Origin: Ureibacillus chungkukjangi
Lineage (GTDB): Bacteria; Bacillota; Bacilli; Bacillales_A; Planococcaceae
Length of the DNA stretch: 64,000 bases
Assembly (NCBI RefSeq): GCF_003217295.1
Contig: NZ_QJTJ01000001.1
Location: 62,001 to 126,000, forward strand
Reading direction: 5' to 3'
Shown here: positions 9,981 through 17,911 of the stretch, piece by piece
Numbering within the stretch: the first letter of the stretch is position 1
Layout: each line of letters begins with the position of its first letter
Translations under genes and position numbers: made by a program
Notes under the pieces: generated by a model
Told to the model about the DNA's origin: nothing
Seen by the model: only the letters and a program-made list of their open reading frames with translations
Database searches by the model: none

Positions 9981-10838
9981 TTAGTGACGGTTCGAATATA
10001 ATTTTTCAGTTTGTATCATTAATTCAGGCCAATGCCTTAAAGCTTTTTCTGTAAATGGCATTAGATAGTCTAAGAAGGCTTCTCTTTCATATTTGCCTAA
10101 TTGCAGTACATAAAGCCATTCTCTTAGCAGCTCATTGGGATACTGCAAGTAATTGATTTTCGGCAAGCAAAGATGATATAAAAATGGATTTTCATTTAAT
10201 AATTTTTCTAGGTCATAATTAATTGTAGGTAATACGCGATGCATCCAAAGAAGCATTTCTTCCGCCGAATCACCTACAACCGCCAAATCAAAATCGATTA
10301 ATTTCATCTTTTTGTCTTTGCAAATTAAAAAATTGTGATGCACAACATCGCCATGCAACAATGTTAGCTTCCCATTTATTTTATGCTTTTGCTTACGCAT
10401 TTGTTTTAGTACCCTACTTGCATACAACGTTATATCATAATAAGCATGCTGCAGTATCGGCAGCAGCTCTTTTTCATTGATTAAAAAACGTTCCAATCGA
10501 GCATTCCATTTTTGATATAGCTGTTGTCTCGGTAAAATGACCTGGTTGGTCCAATCAATTTTATCTCCTGTGTCATGTAATGCTTTTAGGATTTTGAAGC
10601 TTTGTTTTCGATGCGATTCGTTTGAAAAATCTGCACTAAAGCTTCCATGCTGCCAATATTGCACAACTAAATCTTCATCCTTACTTTTAACTAATGGAAT
10701 AACATATGGAAACTTTATATCCTCAAGTTGACTGTGAATTGTTTTGACCTTTTCTGCAACATTGATATGATCGTATTTTTTTATAAACAACGTCCCTTGA
10801 GATGTCTCTTTCTTCCATATATTGCTCTTGATTTGCAT
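9981..10838 (-). CDS. Phosphotransferase (APH/choline-kinase fold), probable spore-coat associated
   Basis: 285 aa of the aminoglycoside-phosphotransferase/CotS-like kinase fold. The catalytic loop HGDVVHHNF near residue 164 (HGDxxxxN) and the metal-binding LIDFD near 182 are both intact, so an active kinase is possible. The N-terminus (IKKYDH) may carry the ATP-anchoring lysine. The ATG comes one base after the safA stop, so it is almost certainly co-transcribed with the coat gene, with only a weak GGAA site. B. subtilis has CotS-family kinases (for example YsxE, YutH, CotS) tied to coat genes. The substrate is unknown. Resistance to aminoglycosides is unlikely from context. Confidence 0.8.
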   Translation of the reverse strand: MQIKSNIWKKETSQGTLFIKKYDHINVAEKVKTIHSQLEDIKFPYVIPLVKSKDEDLVVQYWQHGSFSADFSNESHRKQSFKILKALHDTGDKIDWTNQVILPRQQLYQKWNARLERFLINEKELLPILQHAYYDITLYASRVLKQMRKQKHKINGKLTLLHGDVVHHNFLICKDKKMKLIDFDLAVVGDSAEEMLLWMHRVLPTINYDLEKLLNENPFLYHLCLPKINYLQYPNELLREWLYVLQLGKYEREAFLDYLMPFTEKALRHWPELMIQTEKLYSNRH

Positions 10839-10839
10839 T

Positions 10840-12102
10840 TTAATAATTCCAAGGTTTGTTTTGTGTTAAATAAGGGTTATAAGGATATCCTTGGCAGTTA
10901 GGCTGCATCATTTGTTGTGGCAAACCTTGTTGCATATTATATGATCCATAAGGGTTTTGAGGATAAGGATAAGCGCTGTTTCCATAGTTGTATCCATCTT
11001 GATAGTAGTTAGCTACTTGCCCATGGTCAGCCATTTGGTCGTATGGGTTATACTCATCAAAAGCTTGTGGTCCTACCTCTGGTTCACAATCCTGTTCAAC
11101 CATATTTGCTTTCATCTCTGAAGAATCTAGTAACCACTCTGGTAATCCATCATGATGTTCCTCATAGGGACCTTCCATCGCAGGAGCTACATCTGTCATT
11201 GGCGCCATATCATAATTTGGCTCGAAATACGGCATTCCATAAGGCATCATTTCTTGTGCAGGATATCCTCCTCCACAGCCACAGTCATGTTGCTGCTGAG
11301 GCATTTGCTGGAAGTCAAATGCTGCTTGCTGAAAATGTGGTTGTTCTTGACATCCACATGGGTGTGGTTGATGGAATTGCTGTTCTTGACATCCACATGG
11401 GTGTGGTTGATGGAATTGCTGTTCTTGGCAACCGCATGGGTGTGGTTGATGAAATTGCTGTTCTTGGCAACCGCATGGGTTATGGTAATATACTGGCTCA
11501 TGACCTACACATGGTTGTGGTGGTTGACAGTATACGTAAATAATCTGCGGCTGTACTGGTATTTGAACATACTCTACTTCTTTTTCTACTGTTGTTTCGA
11601 CATTTGTTTCAACTTGTGTTTGCGGTACTTGAATATAAATCGGCTGCGGCTGTGGCGTCGGTTGTGGTGCTGGTACTGGCGCCGGTAAAGGTTGTGGCTG
11701 CTGGAAATGCATTTGTGGCGCAAAATCAAATTGAAATTGCGGCGTCAGTTCTACTTGCGGCGCCGGTTGAGGCATAGGCATTGGTACTGGCTCAGGAATT
11801 GGTGCAGTTTCCTTAGCCTTTGGCGCTTCTTTAACAGGTTGAGCTTTTTCGACAGGTTTTGTTTGCTGTACTTTTGGTGCAGTAGCCATTTCTTTCGACA
11901 TCGGTGCAGTTTGCTGAGCTTTTGTCATTGTAGACTTCAGTGCTGCTGTACCACCTTCAGGTAAAATAATCTCCATACCGGGAACAATATAATCAGGGTT
12001 AGCCAAATGCGCATTTAAACGTTTAAGTTCATCAAGCCCAATCCCATACTGTTTAGCAATACGCCAAAGAGTCTCACCTTTTTGAACAATATGAATTCGC
12101 AC
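10840..12102 (-). CDS. safA: Spore coat/cortex-interface morphogenetic protein SafA
   Basis: 420 aa. An N-terminal LysM domain (RIHIVQKGETLWRIAKQYG to PGMEIILPE, residues 1-50) targets the spore cortex. A Lys/Pro/Ala-rich linker and a long Pro/Gln/Tyr/Cys-rich coat region follow, including a tandem PCGCQEQQFHQPH repeat near residues 208-255. SafA recruits inner-coat proteins with SpoVID. The start is GTG at 12100-12102: AGGAGG lies six bases upstream of it, whereas the in-frame ATG at 12108 touches the AGGAGG directly. The GTG start also aligns with the B. subtilis protein. It is divergent from niaR. Confidence 0.92.
   Translation of the reverse strand: MRIHIVQKGETLWRIAKQYGIGLDELKRLNAHLANPDYIVPGMEIILPEGGTAALKSTMTKAQQTAPMSKEMATAPKVQQTKPVEKAQPVKEAPKAKETAPIPEPVPMPMPQPAPQVELTPQFQFDFAPQMHFQQPQPLPAPVPAPQPTPQPQPIYIQVPQTQVETNVETTVEKEVEYVQIPVQPQIIYVYCQPPQPCVGHEPVYYHNPCGCQEQQFHQPHPCGCQEQQFHQPHPCGCQEQQFHQPHPCGCQEQPHFQQAAFDFQQMPQQQHDCGCGGGYPAQEMMPYGMPYFEPNYDMAPMTDVAPAMEGPYEEHHDGLPEWLLDSSEMKANMVEQDCEPEVGPQAFDEYNPYDQMADHGQVANYYQDGYNYGNSAYPYPQNPYGSYNMQQGLPQQMMQPNCQGYPYNPYLTQNKPWNY
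11344..11479 (-). repeat. 39-bp tandem repeat inside safA (3.5 copies)
   Basis: Units begin at 11344, 11383, 11422 and 11461 (partial). The first two are identical and the others differ at a few bases. Each encodes 13 residues with a Cys-Gly-Cys core. It is in frame, so copy-number change would keep the protein open. Confidence 0.95.
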
Positions 12103-12248
12103 AAACATCCTCCTTTTCTCGTTTTATAATATGTGATTCATATGAAAAGGACACAAAAAATTAAAACGCTTTGTGTAGTTCCTCGTGATAAACTATGAAT
12201 GATAGAGTGATGTATATACATGAAATTCCATATGAAAGAGGTATTATA

Positions 12249-12779
12249 ATGAAAAAAATGTTAGGCGAGGATCGTCGACATGAGCTACTCCATATTTTAA
12301 AAACTAAAAATGAGCCAATCACTGGAACAGACTTGGCAAAACACGCGAATGTCTCTAGACAAGTCATAGTTAACGATATGAATTTACTAAAAGCACGAAA
12401 CGAACCAATTGTTGCAACAAGTCAAGGTTATGTGTATTTAAAGCGTGAAGATAAATCTGAGGTTTTCGAGCGGAAAATCGTTTGTCTACATACAGCAGAG
12501 CAAGCTGAAGATGAAATGTTAACAATTGTAGACTGTGGTGTCACTCTAAAAAACGTGATCATAGATCATCCCGTATACGGTGAAATTACCGCATCCATGA
12601 TGTTATCAAATCGACACGATGTAAAAAGCTTTCTTCAACGGGTAAATGATACAAAAGCAAATTATTTATCGGTCTTAACTGACGGTACTCATTTGCATGA
12701 GATTTCTGCTTCATCTATAGAACTTTTAGATCGCACAGAGCAAATGCTAAGAGAAAAAGGCTACTTAGTTGAAGAATGA
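12249..12779 (+). CDS. niaR: Nicotinate-responsive transcriptional repressor NiaR (YrxA)
   Basis: 176-aa repressor of NAD biosynthesis and niacin uptake. An N-terminal HTH_11 winged helix (RHELLHILKTKNEPITGTDLAKHANVSRQVIVNDM) is followed by the 3H domain, named for three conserved histidines that bind metal and nicotinate; His residues are seen in CLHTAE, IIDHPVYG and HLHEIS. The start is the ATG at 12249 with AAAGAGGT upstream; the frame is open 18 codons earlier. In B. subtilis it adjoins nifS and the nad genes. Here no nad gene is nearby, so it stands alone. Confidence 0.93.
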   Translation: MKKMLGEDRRHELLHILKTKNEPITGTDLAKHANVSRQVIVNDMNLLKARNEPIVATSQGYVYLKREDKSEVFERKIVCLHTAEQAEDEMLTIVDCGVTLKNVIIDHPVYGEITASMMLSNRHDVKSFLQRVNDTKANYLSVLTDGTHLHEISASSIELLDRTEQMLREKGYLVEE

Positions 12780-12801
12780 AGGCCCAGGCTTTAACTAAAC
12801 A

Positions 12802-12840
12802 AAAAGAGTGGGCTTGAAAATTTGAGAAGCCCACTCTTTT
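12802..12840. terminator. Bidirectional terminator between niaR and the DCC-family gene
   Basis: 14-base perfect arms (12802-12815 and 12827-12840), A-rich on one side and T-rich on the other, serve both convergent genes. The stop codon of the minus-strand gene overlaps the stem. Confidence 0.9.
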
Positions 12841-13225
12841 AATGTAAAAACCTTTCTAGCTCTTCTTTGGTTGGAATCCGACATTCGGTTTGCTTCATTA
12901 GCTTATGGCGATTTTTTGCCACAACATCATAGACAGTATTTCTTAAAAATTTTGGAATGATTAGAAATGGGTACAACAATTTCCACATACCATCTAACCT
13001 TCTACAAATTTTTAAAGCTGCTGTAGATTTTACATAGCTACTATTTCCTTCAATGAATATTAGACTGTCAGTTGTTTTCGGTATTTGAAATTCTTCTAAC
13101 AGCTTTTGCCCAATTTCACTTTGAAGAGAAGCAAATTTAAAATATTTTTTTTGATCTCGTTTTATAATAAATTGAACACTAGTATTACAAAAGTGGCATT
13201 CCCCATCAAAAAGTATGATATTCAT
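12839..13225 (-). CDS. Thiol-disulfide oxidoreductase, DCC family (DUF393, YuxK-like)
   Basis: 128 aa with the signature FDGECHFCN (DGxCxxC, residues 6-14), a thioredoxin-like redox site, and the ASLQSEIG and TTDSLIFIE blocks of the DUF393 family. Substrates are not known. GAGGGG precedes the ATG. It lies 13 bases downstream of pheA and so is probably co-transcribed with it, although no functional link to phenylalanine synthesis is obvious. This gene is not in the equivalent B. subtilis locus. Confidence 0.88.
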   Translation of the reverse strand: MNIILFDGECHFCNTSVQFIIKRDQKKYFKFASLQSEIGQKLLEEFQIPKTTDSLIFIEGNSSYVKSTAALKICRRLDGMWKLLYPFLIIPKFLRNTVYDVVAKNRHKLMKQTECRIPTKEELERFLH

Positions 13226-13238
13226 ATCTACCCCTCTT

Positions 13239-14111
13239 TTACTCTCGTGTTAAAAATGTATAATATGTACCAAGAGATTTCACATTACAGCCAAGTGCAG
13301 CTAGCTCTTCCATTGCTCCTTTCATCATCGCTCCATTTTCATCTGCATGTACATCCATGATGAAAAAATACTCCCCTAAACCAGTTTTTAAAGGTCGGGA
13401 TTCAATTTTACTCAAGTCCAGTTTACGCCAAGCAAATACAGAAAGTACTTGATGCAATGCCCCTGAAACGTTTACTGGCAATGTAATCATCAACGTCGTT
13501 TTCGCTTTTCCCTCTGAGTGATCGACTGGAAGACGGGTATTACTTTTTGATAGAACTAGGAATCGCGTATGGTTAAACTGAAAATCATGAATATTTTTTT
13601 GTACAATCTCTAAATCATATTTCTCTGCGGAAGAGACATTACCGATTGCAGCAATACAACGGTCTGGATTTTCTGATACCAGCTTTGCGGCTGCAGATGT
13701 TGAAGAATAACGCTGCAAAGGAACTGAGCTAAAACGATAATACAAGTATTTATGACATTGCGCGAGAGCGTGAGGATGAGAATAAATTTCTTCAATGCTT
13801 TGCCAATTGTCTTTTTGATTTTTGTGTACCATTAAATGCTGTTGAATTTTCGATAAGCAATCGCCAACAATATATAAATCGGCTTCATGATATAAATAAT
13901 CTATCGTCAAGGTTACCGTACCTTCTATTGTGTTTTCCAGCGGTACTACTGCTAGGTCTACTTTTTCCTCAGATACCGCCTCGATGCACTCAGGTATCGT
14001 TGAAAAAGCCTCAAGCTCCTCATTAGGAAATAAACTCTTTGTCGCCAAGTATGTAAAAGAAGCTTCAGGCCCTAAATACGCAATCCTTTGATGTCTCTCT
14101 CCATTCCTCAA
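13239..14111 (-). CDS. pheA: Prephenate dehydratase
   Basis: Converts prephenate to phenylpyruvate, the committed step to phenylalanine. 290 aa. The catalytic PDT domain has AYLGPEASFT, VPLENTIEGTV near 98 and the NHTRFLVL (T-R-F) motif near 183. A C-terminal ACT domain with ESRPLKTGLGEYFF near 240 gives Phe feedback inhibition. The start chosen is TTG at 14109-14111 because GGGGGAG lies six bases upstream. The open frame continues five codons to another TTG lacking any such site. No chorismate mutase is fused, as usual in Bacillales. It is separated from pheB by a terminator-like hairpin. Confidence 0.95.
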   Translation of the reverse strand: MRNGERHQRIAYLGPEASFTYLATKSLFPNEELEAFSTIPECIEAVSEEKVDLAVVPLENTIEGTVTLTIDYLYHEADLYIVGDCLSKIQQHLMVHKNQKDNWQSIEEIYSHPHALAQCHKYLYYRFSSVPLQRYSSTSAAAKLVSENPDRCIAAIGNVSSAEKYDLEIVQKNIHDFQFNHTRFLVLSKSNTRLPVDHSEGKAKTTLMITLPVNVSGALHQVLSVFAWRKLDLSKIESRPLKTGLGEYFFIMDVHADENGAMMKGAMEELAALGCNVKSLGTYYTFLTRE

Positions 14112-14163
14112 TCTTTTCTCCCCCAAATTCTAACAAGTGTCATTTTTCAATCTTTTCTATATT

Positions 14164-14199
14164 GAAAAAGAGAGAGCAATATTAAGTCTTTGCTCTCTT
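14164..14199 (-). terminator. Terminator-like hairpin between pheB and pheA
   Basis: AGAGAGC (14171-14177) pairs with GCTCTCT (14192-14198) and is followed on the minus strand by TTTTTC. It could end the spo0B-obg-pheB transcript or reduce read-through to pheA. Confidence 0.65.
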
Positions 14200-14220
14200 C
14201 TTTATTGTACTACTTTTAAG

Positions 14221-14676
14221 TTAAAGTGCACCAGAACTGATTACTTCTGCTGATTCAACAAATTCTAATTTTTTTAGTTGTTGAATGAGTTCATCAAGTT
14301 CGTATACCATGCTCGTTACGTCTAAGGATAGCGTTACATTCGCTCTGCCCTGAATAGGGATAGTTTGATGTATCGTTAAAATATTGCACTGTGCTACCGT
14401 AATAATCTCTAACAGACTTGCGAGTGTTCCTTTTTCATCTTGCAATTGTATAAAAATCGTTAGGATTCGTTCGCGTACAATGGAGTGAAAAGGAAAAACG
14501 GCATCTCGATATTTATAAAATGCGCTTCGCGATAAATCCACTTCTTTTACCGCATCCCAGATTGAAGAAACTGCTCCACTTTGTAATAGATGCTTCGCTT
14601 CTAAAGTTTTTTGCATAGCATCTGTTAGCACATCTTCCCGAACTAAATAATACCGTTGATTGGCAACGTTTTTCAT
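14221..14676 (-). CDS. pheB: ACT-domain protein PheB
   Basis: 151 aa, matching B. subtilis PheB (UPF0735/ACT family). The N-terminal part has RYYLVREDVLTDAMQKTLEAK and the helix-turn-helix-like LSRSAFYKYRDAVFPF block. The C-terminal ACT domain includes LTIHQTIPIQGRANVTLSLD. It was once annotated as a chorismate mutase, but the role is probably regulatory and amino-acid binding. The ATG at 14676 has GGGGGGAG upstream; the open frame extends ten more codons. It lies 41 bases after obg, the same order as in B. subtilis. Confidence 0.92.
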   Translation of the reverse strand: MKNVANQRYYLVREDVLTDAMQKTLEAKHLLQSGAVSSIWDAVKEVDLSRSAFYKYRDAVFPFHSIVRERILTIFIQLQDEKGTLASLLEIITVAQCNILTIHQTIPIQGRANVTLSLDVTSMVYELDELIQQLKKLEFVESAEVISSGAL

Positions 14677-14717
14677 GCTCTCCCCCCAAAATCTTCTACG
14701 ATCCAAAATCTATAAGG

Positions 14718-16007
14718 TTATTCTATAAATTCAAATTCGAATTCCATTAGGCGGACGATATCTCCATCTTTTGCTCCACGCTCACGTAAAGCATCGTCTA
14801 CACCCATACCACGTAATTGTCTTGCAAATCGACGAATACCATCTTCACGACTGAAATCAGTCATTTTGAATAGACGTTCGATTGAGTAGCCTGACAGTAC
14901 ATAAGCCCCGTCATCATCACGAGTAATTTCGAAGTCGTCACCTTTTTTCTCATATTTATAAAGTACAGTTGCATCACTATCCTCCGCAACCACATCATTT
15001 AATTCGAAGTGAGGTGTAACTTCAAGTAAGTCTGCGATTTCAAATAATACAGGTTTTAAGCCTTGTCGTGATACAGCAGAAACTGGGTAAACCTTAACAG
15101 AATCTCCAATTTTTTCTTTAAATCCTTTTAGGTTTTCTTCAGCATCTGGCATGTCCATTTTGTTTGCTACAACAATTTGTGGTCGTTCTGTTAAACGTAG
15201 GTTGTATTGTTTTAGTTCTTCGTTGATTGTTAAAAAGTCATCATATGGTTCACGGCCTTCCATACCAGACATATCGATAACATGAACAATTACTCTTGTT
15301 CTTTCGATATGACGAAGGAATTGCATCCCTAATCCAACACCCTGATGTGCTCCTTCAATCAATCCAGGTAAATCTGCCATTGCAAAGCTTCGTCCATCTT
15401 CAGTTTCAACCATCCCAAGATTAGGAACAATTGTTGTAAAGTGATAAGCACCAATTTTTGGTTTAGCAGCAGACACTACAGATAGTAATGTTGATTTACC
15501 TACACTTGGGTACCCAACTAACCCTACATCAGCTAGTACTTTTAATTCTAATATAACATTTAAGTCTTGTCCTGGCTCACCTTTTTCAGCAAGTTCAGGA
15601 GCTGGGTTTGAAGGTGTTGCAAAGCGGCTATTCCCACGTCCGCCACGCCCGCCACGTGCGATAATGGCAGTTTGTCCATGCTCAACTAGATCAGCAATAA
15701 CAGCTCCAGTTTCTTCATTCATAACTACTGTACCTGGTGGAACTTTTACCACTAGGTCACCAGAGTTTCTTCCGTGCATCCCCTTGCTCATTCCATGCTC
15801 ACCACGGTCAGCTTTAAAATGACGTTGATAACGGAAATCCATTAGAGTTCTTAGTCCTTCCTCTACTAGGAAAACGACATTTCCTCCATTTCCTCCATCG
15901 CCACCTGCTGGTCCACCATTTGGTACATATTTTTCACGACGAAAGGCAACCATACCGTCCCCGCCGTCTCCACCTTTGACAAAAATCTTGACGTGATCGA
16001 CAAACAT
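14718..16007 (-). CDS. obgE: GTPase Obg/CgtA
   Basis: Essential ribosome-associated GTPase linked to 50S maturation, the stress response and sporulation initiation. 429 aa. The glycine-rich Obg fold ([16 protein letters not shown]) is followed by the G domain with G1 GYPSVGKST near 165, G3 DLPGLIEG, and G4 NKMD near 283. A C-terminal OCT domain ends the protein. ATG at 16007 with AGGAGTG is the family start; the open frame extends 13 codons into the spo0B gap. It starts five bases after the spo0B stop, so the two are translated as a pair as in B. subtilis. Confidence 0.98.
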   Translation of the reverse strand: MFVDHVKIFVKGGDGGDGMVAFRREKYVPNGGPAGGDGGNGGNVVFLVEEGLRTLMDFRYQRHFKADRGEHGMSKGMHGRNSGDLVVKVPPGTVVMNEETGAVIADLVEHGQTAIIARGGRGGRGNSRFATPSNPAPELAEKGEPGQDLNVILELKVLADVGLVGYPSVGKSTLLSVVSAAKPKIGAYHFTTIVPNLGMVETEDGRSFAMADLPGLIEGAHQGVGLGMQFLRHIERTRVIVHVIDMSGMEGREPYDDFLTINEELKQYNLRLTERPQIVVANKMDMPDAEENLKGFKEKIGDSVKVYPVSAVSRQGLKPVLFEIADLLEVTPHFELNDVVAEDSDATVLYKYEKKGDDFEITRDDDGAYVLSGYSIERLFKMTDFSREDGIRRFARQLRGMGVDDALRERGAKDGDIVRLMEFEFEFIE

Positions 16008-16012
16008 TACAT

Positions 16013-16540
16013 TCACTCCTGTTCTATGCTCAAAGCATATTTCCACTCATTAGTAGTTTGCTCATATGTTTGAACCTTTAAATTGTTATTCTCTTCATGA
16101 TCGAAAATTTGAGCTTCCCACTTCCCTTTCAGGTCAAAAAGCAAAGTGAATTCGTTCTCATTTGATTCGATTGAGATCTCTAGCTGTTGTTCTGAAAAAG
16201 GATCTAGAGTATCGTATACATGAATAACTGTCTTTTCTAAGTATTCTACAATTTGCTCATCATTTTTCATATCAATTGGAAAAGATATATTACTATTTAT
16301 GGTAGTTTCAAATGCTTGAAATCTCCATTGTATAGTTTGTAGCCATTCCCCAGTTTTAGGTAATTTTAGTTTATTGATATTTGAAAGAGTCTTACTTTGC
16401 TCTGAAAATTTTTCAATCAGCGATTTTGCTTCTTCAATTCTACCCAGATCTAAATTCATTTTTAATAATTGAATTTGATTCATATAATCATGATTAGCAA
16501 ATCTTAAAACATCATTAACCGAAAGTGTTGAAGTTTTCAT
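16013..16540 (-). CDS. spo0B: Sporulation initiation phosphotransferase Spo0B
   Basis: 175 aa. It relays phosphate from Spo0F~P to Spo0A in the sporulation phosphorelay. The phospho-accepting histidine is His17 in [22 protein letters not shown], the helical-hairpin dimerisation motif of Spo0B. The C-terminal part is a degenerate ATPase-like domain that lacks ATP-binding boxes. GGAGG precedes the ATG. It is upstream of obg as in B. subtilis. Overall sequence is divergent, as expected for Spo0B, but the position and His motif make the call firm. Confidence 0.9.
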   Translation of the reverse strand: MKTSTLSVNDVLRFANHDYMNQIQLLKMNLDLGRIEEAKSLIEKFSEQSKTLSNINKLKLPKTGEWLQTIQWRFQAFETTINSNISFPIDMKNDEQIVEYLEKTVIHVYDTLDPFSEQQLEISIESNENEFTLLFDLKGKWEAQIFDHEENNNLKVQTYEQTTNEWKYALSIEQE

Positions 16541-16572
16541 AGTTAACCTCCAAACTTAAATAGAAAAATTCT

Positions 16573-16602
16573 ACCAATATGTTTATTAGTATAACAAGTT
16601 TT
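16573..16602 (-). promoter_or_regulatory. Candidate promoter for spo0B-obg
   Basis: On the minus strand, TTGTTA and TAGAAT are separated by 18 bases upstream of the spo0B ribosome-binding site. The -35 match is partial, so this is tentative. Confidence 0.35.
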
Positions 16603-16733
16603 TCTATTTTTCGCTTTTGTTTGCTCTAAAGCGTGTAGTAATACTATAAGAAAATTTCAGATATCCATAGATATGTACCAGTAAATTGTATAAATCAAAA
16701 GGAATTATATTAGCATAACTCCTCCAATAAATG

Positions 16734-16763
16734 AAAAAGGACTGCTGGCTAGCAGTCCTTTTT
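16734..16763 (-). terminator. Terminator of rplU-prp-rpmA
   Basis: 13-base perfect arms AAAAAGGACTGCT/AGCAGTCCTTTTT with a four-base loop, 15 bases beyond the rpmA stop codon. Confidence 0.92.
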
Positions 16764-16777
16764 GATAATATATACTA

Positions 16778-17077
16778 TTAAGCTTCTTGAGCTGCAGGGT
16801 ATACACTAACTTTTTTCTTGTCGCGACCTAAACGTTCGAATTTAACAACACCGTCAACTTTAGCATAAAGTGTGTCATCTCCACCGCGGCCTACGTTTGT
16901 ACCTGGGTAAATTTTTGTACCGCGTTGACGGTAAAGAATTGAACCACCAGTTACGAATTGACCATCAGCACGTTTAGCACCAAGGCGTTTTGACTCAGAG
17001 TCACGTCCGTTCTTTGTAGAACCTACCCCTTTTTTCGAAGCGAAAAATTGAAGGTCTAAAGAAAGTAACAATTTCAT
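16778..17077 (-). CDS. rpmA: 50S ribosomal protein L27 with cleavable N-terminus
   Basis: 99 aa bL27. The extension [12 protein letters not shown] before ASKKGVGST is the Firmicutes pre-sequence that Prp removes between Phe12 and Ala13, exposing the N-terminus needed at the peptidyl-transferase centre. Conserved core [16 protein letters not shown] is present. AGGAGG precedes the ATG. The gene for the matching protease lies directly upstream. Confidence 0.98.
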   Translation of the reverse strand: MKLLLSLDLQFFASKKGVGSTKNGRDSESKRLGAKRADGQFVTGGSILYRQRGTKIYPGTNVGRGGDDTLYAKVDGVVKFERLGRDKKKVSVYPAAQEA

Positions 17078-17093
17078 ATCGTTCCACCTCCTA

Positions 17094-17438
17094 CTAGGCT
17101 ACTTGGTTGTAGTTAATTTTGATATATTGTCCATAAGTTTGAACCATCGAGTAAACTTGAGCTGTCATAACTTGGACAATAAGTTGTAATTTTGCATCGA
17201 CTTCTGCGTCAATATCAGTAGGAAGATCTACACGAAGATAGCCTCCACCTTCTGTTGCCTGGTCGATTTTCGGCTCGATTTGTAATAATGCATAAATGGC
17301 ATTTACAGTACCAATGGCAATTGTAGATGCACCTGCACATACTAAATCCTTACCTGTTTGATCGTACTCGGCATGACCTGAAAATTCGAATGCAGAAACA
17401 TGTCTATTTTCATCGTGATGAATTGTAACAGTTATCAT
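17094..17438 (-). CDS. prp: Ribosomal-processing cysteine protease Prp (YsxB)
   Basis: Cleaves the N-terminal extension of L27. 114 aa from the ATG at 17438, which has GAGGTG six bases upstream; a GTG three codons earlier overlaps that site and is less likely. His22 (GHAEYD) and Cys34 (DLVCAG) fall exactly at the catalytic positions known for Prp. It is sandwiched between rplU and rpmA, the conserved arrangement that ties the protease to its substrate. Confidence 0.96.
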   Translation of the reverse strand: MITVTIHHDENRHVSAFEFSGHAEYDQTGKDLVCAGASTIAIGTVNAIYALLQIEPKIDQATEGGGYLRVDLPTDIDAEVDAKLQLIVQVMTAQVYSMVQTYGQYIKINYNQVA

Positions 17439-17455
17439 TTCATTCACCTCGACTC

Positions 17456-17764
17456 TTAAGCGTTGATAGTTTCAACTACTAATTTAGTGTAAGGTTGACG
17501 ATGACCTTGTTTACGACGGTAGTTTTTCTTCGCTTTTAGTTTGAATACAGTAATTTTTTTCGCGCGTCCTTCTTTTACAACTTTCGCTGTAACAGTAGCA
17601 CCTGCAACAGTTGGAGCTCCAACTTTTACTGTTTCTCCACCTACGAATAAAACTTTATCAAAAGTAACTACTTCGTCAGCTTCAACACCTAGTTTTTCAA
17701 CATAGATCTCTTGTCCAGCTTCTACTTTGATTTGTTTTCCACCAGTTTCGATAATTGCGTACAT
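17456..17764 (-). CDS. rplU: 50S ribosomal protein L21
   Basis: 102 aa bL21 with the N-terminal [18 protein letters not shown] and the C-terminal [16 protein letters not shown] motif. Normal length. GAGGAGGTG lies upstream. It is the first gene of rplU-prp-rpmA, downstream of an L21 leader element and a recognisable promoter. Confidence 0.98.
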   Translation of the reverse strand: MYAIIETGGKQIKVEAGQEIYVEKLGVEADEVVTFDKVLFVGGETVKVGAPTVAGATVTAKVVKEGRAKKITVFKLKAKKNYRRKQGHRQPYTKLVVETINA

Positions 17765-17765
17765 T

Positions 17766-17875
17766 AAAATGCACCTCCTCTTAGACTCAGACTCGCCTGT
17801 AACGAAAGGTGTTCGAAAATCGACACTTTAAAACCTTCCCAGAGCGGTTGTAGCACGGGTGCTACAAACAATAAC
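17766..17875 (-). promoter_or_regulatory. L21 leader (5'-UTR of rplU)
   Basis: The roughly 110-nt leader contains a 9-bp hairpin (TTGTAGCAC 17848-17856 with GTGCTACAA 17859-17867) and further GC-rich segments before the ribosome-binding site. Position and hairpin agree with the L21_leader element of Firmicutes, thought to mediate autoregulation. Family assignment is by recognition, not by covariance search. Confidence 0.6.
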
Positions 17876-17881
17876 ATTACA

Positions 17882-17911
17882 ATACTATCATAGGATAGAG
17901 TTTCAAGTCAA
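17882..17911 (-). promoter_or_regulatory. Promoter of rplU operon
   Basis: TTGACT (17906-17911) and TAGTAT (17882-17887) with an 18-base spacer on the minus strand, overlapping the 3' end of spoIVFB. Confidence 0.55.

Noticed and set aside
9981-10838. Aminoglycoside resistance gene
   Set aside because: The fold is shared, but the gene is joined to a spore coat gene and belongs to the coat-kinase type of context.
11344-11479. CRISPR-like regular repeats
   Set aside because: Contiguous 39-bp units without spacers, in frame inside safA; a coding tandem repeat.
11043-11964. Several plus-strand and one extra minus-strand open frames over safA (60 to 178 codons)
   Set aside because: They are shadows of the repeat-rich, Gln/Pro/His-biased safA coding sequence and lack ribosome-binding sites.
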